DNA of 64,000 bases from Ottelia alismoides (GCA_037367405.1 JAZKJV010000682.1:1348501-1412500); one strand, 5' to 3'. Counted from the stretch's first letter, positions 48,608 through 60,540 are shown. Program-made: numbers and translations. The notes: generated by a model from the sequence alone, not told the origin.

Positions 48608-50097
48608 CTTGATCTGGCGAGTAGGGCGGATGAGATCTGGAAAAACTATGATCTGAAAACAATCCCCCGGTTCACCAACGCAACGCGAGCTGAAGACCGT
48701 GAAAGTTCGGTCAAATTATCTTGTCGATTTTATTTTGGTGAACACACAAATATCAGAGCGCTTACGTGACCTGTTGGGATATCCGCTGCTAACCCCAACC
48801 GACTGTCCCGCACGGAAGAGTCGGTAGTCAGCCGAGTTTAGCAACGGGGGGCTCTACCTAGTGTGCGGGGTCACTCTCTCGCGCATACAAACCAAGCAAT
48901 GAGGGAGTTGCTCTCCCCAAGACAGAATTTTTAGGGTGAGCGAGTTTTAAGGTCAATAGTCTTAGCAGTCCCAATTTTATGGTTACATTTTTTTAGGTAT
49001 TTTTCAAATCAAACAAAATCGCCTAACGAATTTTTCGGTTCTCCTGGTTATTAAGTCCAAAATCGGGGGGAGAAGTCGAAAAAGCCGATGCACGAAAAAT
49101 CAATGATGCATGCAAAGTCAGAAATGCGTACCTGCCTCCAGCTCTCTACATGCAAAATGATCCGCGCATAAAATAAAGACAGAAATTAAACTAAGCTATA
49201 TGATGCAACGGTGAAAGCCGAGTCCTAGACGAGCAACTTCTAGCGAAGAACCGTCTAACCGGTCACCGACCTCCAAGCCAAAGGGTCCGGTCTTGGCTCG
49301 TCCCTCCCCTGCCCGACAAATCGGGGGTAGGAGTAAGCGCTTTACAGGACGAGCTACGGCACGTAGGCTACGGAGGCTAGCGAGTCGGTTATTTTTATTA
49401 TTGATTTTAAGTAGGTCCAATACGGTCTATAGGAACAGATAAGCCTTAGGTGTGTGGATCCTACTCAGTTACGTCACAGTCACCAGAAAGTCCTAAGTCT
49501 AGGGGCTCGAGCAAAAACCGCGAAAAACCGGCAAATGACAGTAAGAAAGGAAAAAGAAATCCGCGAGAAAAGCCACGAAAAAGCCACAGGTCCTAATGGG
49601 TCCTCCGAGCACACCGGTGCTCGGCGAAACAGACCCGCTACGGTGGTCAAGTCCAAACAGAAAGGCCTGTATTATTACAATTAATAATGAATGAATAAAA
49701 CTATCCTAATGCCTCGCCCACTCACTCTCTCTCTCTCTTGCTCTCTCCTGCGGCTTCGTAGAGAAAGAAGCCGCTTCCGAACTCCGCGGCTGCACCGGCT
49801 CCTCGAAAGTCGCCTCCGCGGTCCTCGGGCCCTCGCAAGAAAGGCAGAAGAGTGGTCAGACCAATAAACAATAATCAAATAATGAATGAAAATAAAAGCA
49901 AGGGTATATGTGCAAAAATGGAAATAAAATAATCACACAAAATAAAACAAAAATAAAAAGAAAAGAAAATCAAAATAAAACAAAATAAATCAAAAAGAAA
50001 CTATAAACAAAAGCTGCGAAGAGCCGCGAGCTCCGAAGAGCCGCGAAAAGCCGCGAAAACAAAAATGAAAAATAAAAACAACACTACTAAGCCGTGC
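48608..50097 (-). other. Athila 5' leader
   Basis: About 1.5 kb separates the primer site from the gag ATG. It has a TCTCTC tract (49725-49745), short AGCCGCGAA repeats near 50020-50060 and no conserved ORF. A long leader is usual in this group. Confidence 0.75.
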
Positions 50098-50115
50098 TCC
50101 CCGGCAACGGCGCCA
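50098..50115 (-). promoter_or_regulatory. Athila primer-binding site (tRNA-Asp)
   Basis: The minus strand reads TGGCGCCGTTGCCGGGGA, three bases inside the 5' LTR. It is complementary to the 3' end of plant tRNA-Asp, the known primer of Athila elements. Confidence 0.93.
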
Positions 50116-51885
50116 TTCTGATAACCACCCAAAAAGACCTCTAAGACCCGGGTGAAGGTAATGAAACAAGGGTCGTTGCGACCCGGATCTCAGAGAATAG
50201 GTGTATCAAGAAAAATCAACCACTCAGACAGATAAAAATAATCAAGCACGAAAGCGAGCGGTCTAGCTATAAGATTAACCTGGTATAGCTCCCAGGGTCG
50301 AACACAAGGAGCACGGGTTGGCCTAGGGCCTACGAAGTAGTAAAAAGAAAATAAAATGAAAAACAAGGATTTTTAATGGTTTTTAATAATTTTTATATTT
50401 TTTTGGATTTTTGAATTATAAAGAAAATAAAAGAAAGTAAAATCAATTCAACTTAAGCAATTTATTTAACACACCAAAAATTAAGCAAAAATTAAAGAAA
50501 AACTGTTTTTATGTTTTTTAGGTTTTTAAGTGTTTTTGGTGAATTTTCGGTATTTTTCTAATGTATATTTTATTTTATAAAAATCAAACAGTGCTCAAAG
50601 GCCTAGGTACTGTCCAGCAAGGCTTGAAACCCAAAAATAAAATATTTATGGATCTCAACAAGCCCTGGAGGTAATTTCCCTGTAATCTCGAAAGAATAAG
50701 GAAAATTTGGGCACCTAAATTATTGTTTTTGGATTTTTATATTATTTATTATAATTTTTATGAGTTTTTAGGGGTTTTTAGATTTTTAGGGTTTTTAAGC
50801 AATGAAAAATAGCCAAAATTGGCTAGAAAATCAAACAACATACAAGAAACAGTAACTAATTTTTTTGGAATTTTTGAAGGTGTTTTTATATTTCTTTGGT
50901 ATTTTTAAACCTAGACAGTAGCTAAAAAGGATGTTTTTGAATTTTTAAAAATACTAAATGAAATCAAAAATGTCCTCAAAAATTCTCAAAAATCCAACAA
51001 CATGGCAGGAGCCATGTGCAAATTTTCATCGAATTTGGAGGTGGTTTGATATTTATTCAAAAATCAAAGAGGGGGCACTGTGCACAGGGACGTAAGTGCA
51101 AATACCCGCAAGTCTGGGGGCCAAGGTGCAAAAATCCCAGCTAAACACGCGCGTGGCGCGTGCCTGGGGCACTCAGGGGCCTTTTGGTAATAAAAACCAA
51201 GTTCCTGGACCTTTTGGTAACTCGTACCAAAAGTCCAGGGGCTTGGATGCAAAAATCCCACTAAAATCCGCACATGCGTGAATAAAAGGCTCACAGGGGC
51301 ATAAATGCAATTACCAAAAAGTTATCATTCATTAACAAACCAGCCAGAACTACAGGACTAATACTGCAAATAACCCAAACAAGCACGTGACGAAGCACGT
51401 GAGCTCACATACACAGGGGTATATATGCAAATAAAAACAAGCACAAGGTCCTCAGTGCAAATTACCCTACGTAAATAAAATAACTAAAATATTTACAGGA
51501 CTAGAAATAAAAGACTCAAACTACGAGGGGGCCTAAGTAATTTACCCCTTTATTCGTCGACGGCTCGATAGGCGCCACGTGGAGGATCCGACGGCTCTGG
51601 ATGGGCGGCGCTCTTCTTCTTCAGCTCTTGGGCCAGATCGACGGTGCAGAGGTGGCCACGTGGGTGATCGGTCGGCTCAGGTGCTGGGGGCCTCTCTCCT
51701 CTGTGCTGACGGTTCGGATCAACCCCTCGAGATAATCAACGGCTGCTGCTCCTCAGTGGATGGACGATCAGGATCGAGACTGGAGCGGTGGGGCTGATCG
51801 GACGGTGAAGGAGGATGCAGGAAGAACACTCCGCCGGCGAGCTTCGCCGGCCTCGTGCGCCTGCAGTAGTCCTCCTCAGCTGCTG

Positions 51886-52566
51886 CTAAGTATCGGAACA
51901 GATCCGCGGTGACGTCCCGCAGATGTGGGTGCTATCCGATGGCCCAGCCGAGCCCTGGAGGGGCTCCGGCGAGGTCAGCGGCGAACGAGCTCCTGGACTG
52001 AAGTTGGGAAGCCTCAGATGGCCTCCTTGGTACCTGCAAAGCAAACCAGAAGCTTCGCGGGTCGAGGGCAAAGTGCCTCGACCCAAGGAAGCGGCGTGAG
52101 GGTGAACGGGGCGTCGGGGCGAATGAGCTCCGGCGAGCGGAGGATGGGGGAGCTCGACTCCCAGCTCCGGAGCGAGCTGGGTTGAATGACTGGGCGAAGA
52201 ACGTGCGTGGGTGGATGGCGAAGATGATGGTGTGTCCCGATGATCGAAATGGTACTCGATGTGGCCGGAATCAGCGGAACACGTCGGAGATGCGATTTGG
52301 GGGAAATGAGAAATTACACTAAATGGGCGAGCTAAATGGATACCTGGGTGATGCGGGAGACTATGCTGGAGCTTAGCTAGCTCCTGGTCGTCGCCTCGAA
52401 GGGCGTCAAGACCTGAGGCTCGAGCTCCGGTCGAGTGGCGGAGCACGGCGGCGCGAAGCTGCCGGATCAGTGACCGGCCACCTCCTCCTCGCTGCAACAA
52501 GGGCCAACGCGAGCTGTCACCTCGGTGGTTACGATGGAGGTCACGGGAGTGAAGGTAGGGAGCCAA
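51886..52566 (-). other. Open frame inside the LTR GC-rich island
   Basis: A 226-codon frame (starting MAPYLHSRDLHRNHRGD) is also present in the 3' LTR (37753-38433) with three amino-acid changes. It is rich in Ser, Pro, His and Arg and matches no family I know. It begins about 30 bp downstream of a CTATATAG box, so it would be the first frame in the element RNA if that box is the promoter. It may be a chance frame in GC-rich DNA. Confidence 0.3.
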
Positions 52567-52596
52567 AGATGGCGAGAGGAGGCGGCTGAGCTCAGA

Positions 52597-52604
52597 CTAT
52601 ATAG
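52597..52604 (-). promoter_or_regulatory. Candidate TATA box of the Athila 5' LTR
   Basis: CTATATAG stands alone in the GC-rich island, the same context that plant LTR promoters show. Transcription towards gag would start about 30 bp downstream (near 52570). The placement is inferred. Confidence 0.45.
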
Positions 52605-55600
52605 TGTGGAGGGTCCGACAAGAAGGTTGCGGGTAGGGCGAGCTGATGCGCGGATCCCGAGGCGAAAGCTCCGGCGAGCTTCTCGGATGTGACGTGATCA
52701 ATGCGGACCCGGATTTGGGGCGAAAGGGATTCGGGTCATCAAAAGAAAAATCCGAGAAGATGGGTCGGGTGAACAGACCCGGGCTCTGGTGGTCCTGGGG
52801 GAGGTGTTGACCGGGGGTCAACAGCCCCCCGTGGACCAATCAGAGCCCGCCAAGGCTTAATTTTTTATTTGATTTTTTTGGGGCCTTAAATGGCCGAATT
52901 TTCAAAAACTTAAAACATAAAAAATATTTGTTTTAATTTTTTCTATTTTTTGTGATTTTTAATTAATTTTTGGAAATAAAAATAAAGTATATACAATATA
53001 TAGCTATACATAGGTATATATACAATATATGATTTTTAATTTTGATTTTTAATTAGTTATTTTTATACATTTTTATTCCTATTTTATATTTTATTTATTT
53101 ATAGGATAAAATGAGGAATAAAAGGCTATTTTTATTTTATTTTTATTATTTATATACATAGAGGAAATAATTATTTATGTACACTATATACATGGTATAT
53201 ATACAATATGTTTTTGTATTTTTAATTTTGTAATTTTTATTTGGTTTTTGTTTTAATTCTTTTTATTTATTTTATGTACAATATGTACATGGAATATTTA
53301 CAAAAAGTTTTGAAATAAATTTTATTTATTTACAAGGTGAAATAAATAAGGATGATGGACTTATGTACATGGTGAAGGGATCTTTTTGGTCTTTTTAATT
53401 TTTGAATTTTTATTTTGTTTTTAATAGTTCTAAATATATACAAAATATATACAAGCATATTTTTGGTTGAGGAAAATATAATTTTATTTATTTACATAAA
53501 ATATGTACACATGAGCCCCTATCTCTCTCTACTTTTGTTTTTATGCGGTCAGGCCCATGCTGAGCCCTCCCTTGGGTTAGGTTGCTCAATATTTATTCTA
53601 AATATTTCCCTCTTTTTCTTTTTCATCTTTATTCTTTTATTTTTGCACAAAAACATGCTAATTATCTATATTTACAAACATGCATGCTTTTGCTAACTTT
53701 TCCTATTTACACATATCTACATGCATTTGCATAGGTTTTTGTAGCTAAAATATAAGAATAAAGAGTAATGAATGGGTATTCATCAAAAGGTTTTTCCATC
53801 TAAAAAGGTATCATAGAATCATCAAATAAGTATGTACGGTGCATAATTACAAAAAACACATTACAAAACATTGTACATCAACTAATTATGCAGATTAGGA
53901 TTGACCACTTTATGCTTTCGATGGGTAATATATATTTGATTGGTTTTCAATTATTTATGTGAGAAAATCTTCCATTTCTATTCAAAGATCATGAACATAG
54001 TATTTTTATTGGTTAATATCGTAGAAAAAACTCTTAAAGAGGTACATCTACAAATTTAGTGTAGTGTTCTAGAGAATATTAAGTAAAAACTTCTAGATAG
54101 ATAAAAATATTTGGTATTATTTGCATTATTAAAAAGGAGTATATTAGCAATGTATTTTTACTGTGGTACAACCCAAAAATATTGTCTAATTATACAATAA
54201 CTATGTAGTTACAGTGCTACAATCTTCATAATTTTCCTCTATTTAATACTTGCGGCCATGTGGAATGGTGTGGAATAGTAGTAAGATTAGGTGGTGCAGT
54301 ATAATCTACACTGGTCATAATATAATTACAAAGACTACACGGATCGAGTGTATAATAAAATTTATCTTAGATTTTACTGGGTGAATATGAAATGAAAAGG
54401 TAAAGTAGTTTCATCTCATGCATATATATGGGTGCTCTTGTCCTCTTGGCATTTGTACTGTTATGTTATTTGAGATTTTAAATTATGTTATTAAGGACTC
54501 GTGTAATTAAATATGAAAATTCATGTGTTGCACTTCAATTTCGGTGGCTTCGGTTGGAGTCAACAAATGTTGCTCTTTTTATCTCAGACAACTGGAACAA
54601 AGGGCTGATGCTTGATGGTGTTCAACTCTAACCTATACTCTGCAGGTGGAAAATAATGGCTCAAGGACGTGTGGAGTAGGCAGTACCACCACGTATGGGG
54701 GTGCACAGAGGCCTCACAGAAATGAGGCGGGGGTGATATCAAAGGGCAAAATTGGGATTTACTCAAGGATAATTGGTGGGGGTAAAATTGGAATGTAAAT
54801 GGCAAAAATTAATGGTGGGAGAAGAGACTCCCTGCTTAATATATAGTAATAGATAGATTTGGACAAAAATCATACAAAACATTTTTTTCATTAGACTACC
54901 TTATCCTATAACAAAGCTGTGATTTTTATCTTTCGCTAAATCAAATCATGGCACATGACATCAATGCTTACAACATTTAACCATACATGCTAAAAGGAAT
55001 CGAAAGTATCATCATAGCATTGAAGGTTATTTATAAACAGCCAGCCACACTAATTCCAAAACTGAATCCAAGGCAGGCACATATATTTCAAAAATTACAA
55101 TATCTACTAATCATCATTGTCTATATACCTATTGTACGGGATTCCTTGAAAGCCCTCTATGTGAAATCATAAAAAACATACAACATTCTCAACGTAATAT
55201 TTTTGTCATATATCAGAGAATATATGTTCAAGTACCACAAAACATGATTTTTATTAACCATACAAAAGTTAAAATTCCTTACTTCGTATAAGAATTTCTT
55301 AAACAAAATATGGGAACTATTTAGAAGCATTTATTTCATTAGATATACAAATTAACTCAAGCAAGGAAAACATTAAAATCATTTTCTCAAACAAACAACA
55401 TGAAAAAAAATAAAATCATCTACATTACAAATATAAACTGCAATATACTAAAATCTGCACATATGCTGGACTACATACCTAAACGATTACTTTTTTTGAT
55501 ATAAACAAACAGCAATGGAAAAGCAATAATCTAACAAATATAGATACTGCCCTACCCAACAAATAATTATGCAAATCACCACCAATCCACAAAGAACATA

Positions 55601-55820
55601 AGAAAAATGGATGATGACAGCAACGAACACATACATGCAAGAGAAAATCAAGGAATAACATTAATCAAATTACTCACAATAGGACATATATATCACATTA
55701 GGAGCATAATTCAGACTTGACAATTGAAGAAAAATACAACCAAAATTGCAACTATTCTGAATAAACATTACAAATATTTAATATTTCAAATTCCTAATGT
55801 AGAAAACATTCCCACACAAA

Positions 55821-57623
55821 GGGTAAATTACATAAAAGGGCCTGGTCTTTACATGGATTCCCAAATCAGGGACTAGTTTTTTGAATGTAACAAACAGGGG
55901 ACTCGTCTTTGAAATAACGGTGAAGTCCCCAACGATGTTAATGGGTTGGCCATTTTTTGCTGAAGTTGGACGAGTATACCCCCGCGTCAACATGGTGGAG
56001 CTTAACATCCAAGTCTAGAGCTCGCTGTTTCCATCCCCTCCTCCCTCCTCATCTCGCTCCCTTCTCTGAAGAAGCTAGTCGTCTCCAGCGCCAACCTCAC
56101 CGGTACGATCCCCACCGCCGTCTCCTCTCTCGTCTCACTTGAAGTACTCGATCTTAGTTCGAACGCCTTGGTGGGATCGATTCCCTCCACCCTCTCTCGT
56201 TTACCTTCCCTATCCGTTCTCGACCTCAGCTCGAATTTGCCCTCCGGTGGCATCCCCCCACAACTCGACAAGTCCCTTCATTGCGGGAGCTTCATGTCAA
56301 CGACAACCGGCTCTCCGACACGATTCCTCCGGAGTTTGGAAGCCTCCGTAGCCTCGAAGTCTTTCGTGCCGGTGGGATTAAAGGCCTCGTCGGACCGATA
56401 CCCCGCGAGATCTCCGGTTGCGCTAATCTCACTGTTCTCGGCCTCGCCGACACCGGGGTCTCCGGCCCGATACCCAGTTCCTTGGGTGGGCTCACGAAGC
56501 TCAAGACCCTGTCCGTCTACATATGGCCATGCTCTCCGGTGAGATCCCACCAAAGTTGGGTAGCTGCTTGGAGCTCGTGAACCCGTTCCTGTACGAGAAT
56601 TCCCTGCCGAAAGAGCTTGGGAAGCTCAAGAAGCTCCAGAAGCTCTTGCTCTGGTGGAATGAGTTGACGGGGACGATACCGGAAGAGATCGGTAGCTGCA
56701 CGAGCCTCCAGATGATCGATCTCTCGATCAATTCCATTTCTGGCGTGATACCCGAGACGTTCGGCAATCTTGTAAACCTTCAGGAGCTGATGCTCAGTGA
56801 TAATAATATCTCTGGTTCGATCCCGGCATCGCTGTCGAGATTAACGGAGCTCTCCCAGCTGCAGCTTGATACAAATCAAATATCCGGTCTCATACCGCCG
56901 GAGATCGGGTTGCTGAAGAACCTGAACGTGTTCTTGGCATGGCAGAACCAACTGGAGGGGAGCATACCACCTTCTCTGTCGCCGTGTTCGCAGCTCTAGT
57001 CACTATATCTCTCTCACAATCACCTCATCGGGAGCATCCCTCCGGGGTTGTTCCTCCTTAAGAACCTGACGAAGCTCCTCCTGTCCAACGACGTCTCTGG
57101 CACGATCCCACAGGAGATCGGGCAGTACAATTCGCTCGTTCGCCTTCGTCTTGGAGGCAACCGGATTGGTGGGTTGATCCCAAAAGAGATTGGTGGGCTC
57201 GTCAACATCAACTTCCTCGATCTCTCGAACAACATGCTTGGTGGGCCGATACCCGTCGAGATTGGGAGCCTCTCGCAGCTCCAGATGCTCGACATCAGCA
57301 ACAACACGCTCTCCTATGACCTCCCGGCAGCTCTGTCCTCCATAACCGGATTGCAGATCTTCGACGCCTCGTCTAACTATCTCACGGGACCGATACCGGA
57401 GAGCCGCCCTTCTGTGCGTGTGAGGACGAAAGCCCCAAAAAGAAATCCCTAATTGTCGCGGGGGCATACTCGTCCAACTTCAGCAAAAAAATGACCAACC
57501 CATTCACGTCGTTGGGGACTTCACCGTTATGTCAAAGACGAGTCCCCAGTTTGTTACATTCAAAAAACTAGTCCCTGATTTGGGAATACATGAAAAGATC
57601 AGGCCCTTTTATGTAATTTAGCC
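55821..57623. mobile_element. Pack-MULE carrying an LRR receptor-kinase fragment
   Basis: Terminal inverted repeats of about 167 bp (55821-55987 and 57457-57623) begin GGGTAAATTACATAAAAGGG, with highly similar arms. A perfect 9-bp target duplication CCACACAAA flanks the element (55812-55820 and 57624-57632). These features define a Mutator-like element. It has no transposase. The inside is GC-rich captured gene DNA with a leucine-rich-repeat ectodomain. The TIRs are related to those of the next Pack-MULE. Confidence 0.93.
56012..57452 (+). pseudogene. LRR receptor-like kinase ectodomain fragment (captured)
   Basis: Around a dozen consecutive 24-residue plant LRRs, e.g. LTGTIPTAVSSLVSLEVLDL, LSDTIPPEFGSLRSLEVFRA, LTGTIPEEIGSCTSLQMIDL, ISGLIPPEIGLLKNLNVFLA and IGGLIPKEIGGLVNINFLDL. 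The closest known type is subfamily XI (RGF-receptor/RCH1-like), by memory of the LRR spacing and words. The frame shifts twice (near 56270 and 56520) and has an in-frame TAG at 56997-56999. Signal peptide, transmembrane segment and kinase are missing. A complete protein would be a plasma-membrane peptide receptor. Here only the captured ectodomain piece remains. Confidence 0.9.
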
Positions 57624-58188
57624 CCACACAAATGCTATCAATGCATCCTCCAAAGGAACCTGTAAACAATTAAAGACAGTAATTCTAAAACTCAACCCAA
57701 AGCATACAAATATGCTTCAAAAAAGACAATATATCCTAATCATCATTATCTATATATCTATATTAAAGCTGAGATTCCCTCAAAATCCAATCATCCTTTA
57801 AGTGTACTTTTCTCTTCAAGGGCAAAATACAAAAGTTATACACATTAAAATTTGCACATATGTTGAACCCCATACCAAAATGGTTACCTCTCTGAGATAA
57901 AGAAACAACAAGGAAAAAATAGTAGACTTGCAAACAAAGATATTACCCTACCCAACAAATGCTTATGCAAATCCCCACCGATCCGTAAAAAATGTAAGAA
58001 AAATAGATTAACACCCTAACAAAGGGATATTCAAAACATTACAAATATCAACTGCTGAATATGAAAAAAAACACCTTCATGAATACATATGCCCAAGAGA
58101 AAATCAAAGGTGCCTTGATGAAAACACAAATGCAAGAAAAAATCACATGAACAACCCAATCATCCTATCTAACAAACAATATAATGTA

Positions 58189-59441
58189 GGGTAAATTACA
58201 GAAAAGGGATTGAGCTTTACATAGATTCTCAAATTAGGGACTGATATTTATTTTGTAACAAATAGGGGATCAAATTTTAACTTAACAGTTCAGTCCTCAA
58301 CTCTGTCTAATCCATAAATTTACTTGACGATCCGACCTCTTCTCCTTCCCCTTGCTATGATCAAGAGCACCTCCGCCCTCTCCTTCCCCCATGCACGCGT
58401 CCCACCTACGTCAGCGACAACCCGACGGTGGCACTGTCGGACGCCGTCCCCACACGCTCCATCCTCCTCGCCGGCCAATGGTCCGCCGGGAGATGCTACG
58501 TCTCCGGTCAACGCGCCGACCACGTCACCGATTAACACCCCGCCGTCGTCCGTGCCGATGAACATGGCGAGCTCGTTGTCTGCTCAGGTGGCAATGACGG
58601 ACCACTGCCTTCCACCATCGTCAATTCAGCCCCGTGGATCGTCACGGTCGCTGCATCCAGCACCGACAGGAGCTACAGAGCAGATATCGTGCTTGGAAAT
58701 GGGAGGGTGATCCAGTTAACCATCCTTAAACATGCTATCTTGTTTGATTTTGTTTGATCATCCAGTGCAACTCTTATCAGGGATCCGCCATTACCTTCTC
58801 AAACATGACGAGCTCAAAGCCGAGCCGTCTCGTGTTCGACGGGGATATCGCAGGGGAGTACACGCCTGTCTATGAAGCAAGGTAAAGATTTGTTCATCAA
58901 CAACTTGGTATTTGAATTCTCAAACTTATGTCAATTTAATCTATCAATTATCATATATTATAACCGAATTGAAGTTTCTGTTATTTCGAGTTCCAAACTG
59001 GATTTCAAAATTTAATGGCTCCAGGCGTCGGCATACTGCAGACAACGAGCACGCCATGTTCATTGGCACGGACGACGGCGGGGTGTTAATCGACAGCGTG
59101 GTCGGCGCGCTGGCCGGAGACGTAGCATCTCCCGGCGGACCGTTGGCCGGCGAGGAGGATGGAGCGTGTGGGGACGACGTCCGGCAGTGCCTCCGTCGGG
59201 TTATCGCTGATGTAGGTGGGGCGCGTGCATGGGGGAAGGGGAGGGCAGAGGTGCTCTTGGTCATAGCAAGGGGAAGGAGAAGAGGCCGGAGGGGCAATTT
59301 TGTCAAGTAAATTTATGGGTTAGACGGAGTTGGGGACTGAACCGTTAAGTTAAAGTTTGATCCCCTATTTGTTACAAAATAAAGATCAGTCCCTAATTTG
59401 GGAATCTATGTAAAGCTCAGTCCCTTTTTTGTAATTTACCC
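58189..59441. mobile_element. Pack-MULE carrying a subtilase fragment, 400-bp TIRs
   Basis: The ends GGGTAAATTACAGAAAAGGG and the complementary right end bound arms of about 395-404 bp (58189-58583 and 59038-59441) around a centre of about 450 bp. A perfect 9-bp target duplication TATAATGTA lies at 58180-58188 and 59442-59450. The arms extend beyond the transposon TIR into GC-rich captured DNA, so the element is a near-complete long hairpin. No transposase is present. Confidence 0.93.
58569..58881 (+). pseudogene. Subtilisin-like protease fragment (captured)
   Basis: The frame reads ELVVCSGGNDGPLPSTIVNS then APWIVTVAASSTDRSYRADI and VLGNGRVIQ, part of a plant subtilase (SBT) catalytic domain just downstream of the catalytic His region, including the oxyanion-type Asn block. 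A second exon (58781-58881) continues GSAITFSNMTSSKPSRLVFD and EYTPVYEAR before a GT donor. The DNA between the two (58711-58780) looks like an intron with a clear AG acceptor but an altered donor. Subtilases are secreted serine proteases. This piece lacks most of the protein and cannot be active. Confidence 0.85.
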
Positions 59442-59454
59442 TATAATGTACTCA

Positions 59455-59500
59455 GCCTTCTTCCATTATAAGTGGGGTCGGCTACATGGATTCTTACTCA
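59455..59500 (-). repeat. RTE-LINE or SINE-like 3' tail word
   Basis: AAGTGGGGTCGGCTACATGG is the reverse complement of the kind of terminal sequence seen in the RTE tails at 16.2 and 16.8 kb. It is probably a small relic beside the target site of the Pack-MULE. Confidence 0.35.
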
Positions 59501-60540
59501 AATCCATGTTGGAAGATTCGTCTATTTTTTACGCTGATCGTCGACTACCTAACGCAACCCCTGCAAGAGTGGAATTTGAACCATGATCTTTTGTATGGTA
59601 GAACAAACAATAATGTAAAAAATTAAATCACCAACATTACAAACATCAAATACAAAATCTGTACACACTGAAATTAGTACATATGTTGAACCCCATATTA
59701 TAATGGTTACCTTTCTAAGATAACCAAACAAAAATGAAAAAACAATAAACTTATAAACAAAGATATCGCCATACCCAGCAAATAATCATGCAAATCCCCA
59801 CCTATCCACAAAGAATGTAAGAGAAATAGATGAACCACTTGACAATGAGAAAATCAAATCATTACAAATATCAATGGCAGAATATGAAAAAAAAAGCACC
59901 TTAACTTATACATACACGCAGTAGAAAATTAAAGGTGCCTTAATGAATACACAAACGCAAGAAAAAATAACAGGAAAAACAATAATTATATAACAACCAA
60001 TATAATGGATAGATCGGATGAAAAATAGAAATTAGGCTTAACAATTGCGAATAGTATAACCACCACTCCTCTCTGCTCAAAAGTACGAGGAACAAAAAAT
60101 TTAGATGCTACAAATAAACAAGTAATGTTTCAACTTCCTAAAAAAATCCACAAAACTGCAACCATTCGAAGACAATTATTCCTTTACCTATAGGAATCAG
60201 AACATGCACGGAAGAACAAATAAGAAAAGACACCAAAATAGTTTGTTCTCTGAGACAAAGCTGAGACAGTGGTCGTTGGAAGCACGAAGAAATGCCATAG
60301 GAAGCAATACCGAGCATCTTACCCAACCTAGGAGCGCCATAAGAAGCTTGCCGTTAATAAAACCATATAGAAAATAATTTAGCAATGAAAAAGACATATG
60401 AAAAAACTAACAAACAAACTTATCACCTTACCCACGAGTCCCTATGCAGATCCTTCATATCCATAAGTACAATAGGAGAAAGAGGCGAGAAACTTAAGGA
60501 GTATATAAACAAAAGGAAAATTGAAATCAGCAGCAAGAAC

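Larger units (their letters stand above)
35986..53785 (-). mobile_element. Athila-type Ty3/gypsy retrotransposon, 17.8 kb, young
   Basis: A complete element with 5' LTR 50119-53785, PBS 50098-50115, leader, gag-protease (48607-45194), pol (45261 to 41737), a non-coding region with polypurine-tract-like repeats, PPT, and 3' LTR 35986-39654. The 5-bp target duplication AAAGG is perfect (35981-35985 and 53786-53790). Assignment to Athila rests on the tRNA-Asp primer site, the gag words [12 protein letters not shown] and CPHHDI, and the RT words [10 protein letters not shown] and FMDDFSIYG. No env-like ORF is seen between pol and the 3' LTR. One in-frame stop interrupts integrase and gag and pol are in different frames, so autonomy is doubtful. 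Confidence 0.92.
50119..53785 (-). repeat. Athila 5' LTR
   Basis: 3667 bp, nearly identical to the 3' LTR, starting and ending as that copy does. The target duplication AAAGG follows at 53786-53790. Confidence 0.95.
35098..54853 (-). mobile_element. Non-autonomous Helitron split by the Athila insertion
   Basis: On the minus strand the 5' end reads TCTATTACTATATATTAAGC (from 54853, or from 54857 if the preceding TCTA is included), then CCATTTACATTCCAATTTTA, a start typical of plant Helitrons. The 3' end at 35098-35101 is CTAG, preceded 10 nt upstream by a perfect hairpin (CCCCGTGC, AAAA, GCACGGGG at 35108-35127). The bases outside are A (5') and T (3'), as for insertion at an AT dinucleotide without target duplication. 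Without the nested 17.8 kb element it is about 1.95 kb. No Rep/helicase ORF is present, so it is non-autonomous. Confidence 0.7.
54987..60540. repeat. Diverged direct repeats hosting two Pack-MULEs
   Basis: Similar stretches recur in the same orientation at about 55.43-55.65, 57.84-58.03, 59.63-59.84 and 60.38-60.49 kb. Shared words include ACCCAACAAAT.ATTATGCAAATC, CCACAAAGAA.GTAAGA and GCACATATGTTGAACCCCAT. Earlier parts of the unit (ATATATTTCAAAAATTACAA and CTAATCATCATTGTCTATAT) recur at 55.08 and 57.71 kb. The insertions described below separate the copies. The original element type is unknown. Confidence 0.6.

Noticed and set aside
57003..57467. 154-codon minus-strand frame opposite the LRR fragment
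   Set aside because: It is antisense to a clear LRR reading frame. Composition reflects the LRR codons.
58944..59306. Ala/Pro/Ser-rich frames in the Pack-MULE arms on both strands
   Set aside because: They mirror each other because the arms are inverted repeats of GC-rich DNA. They match no protein I recognise.
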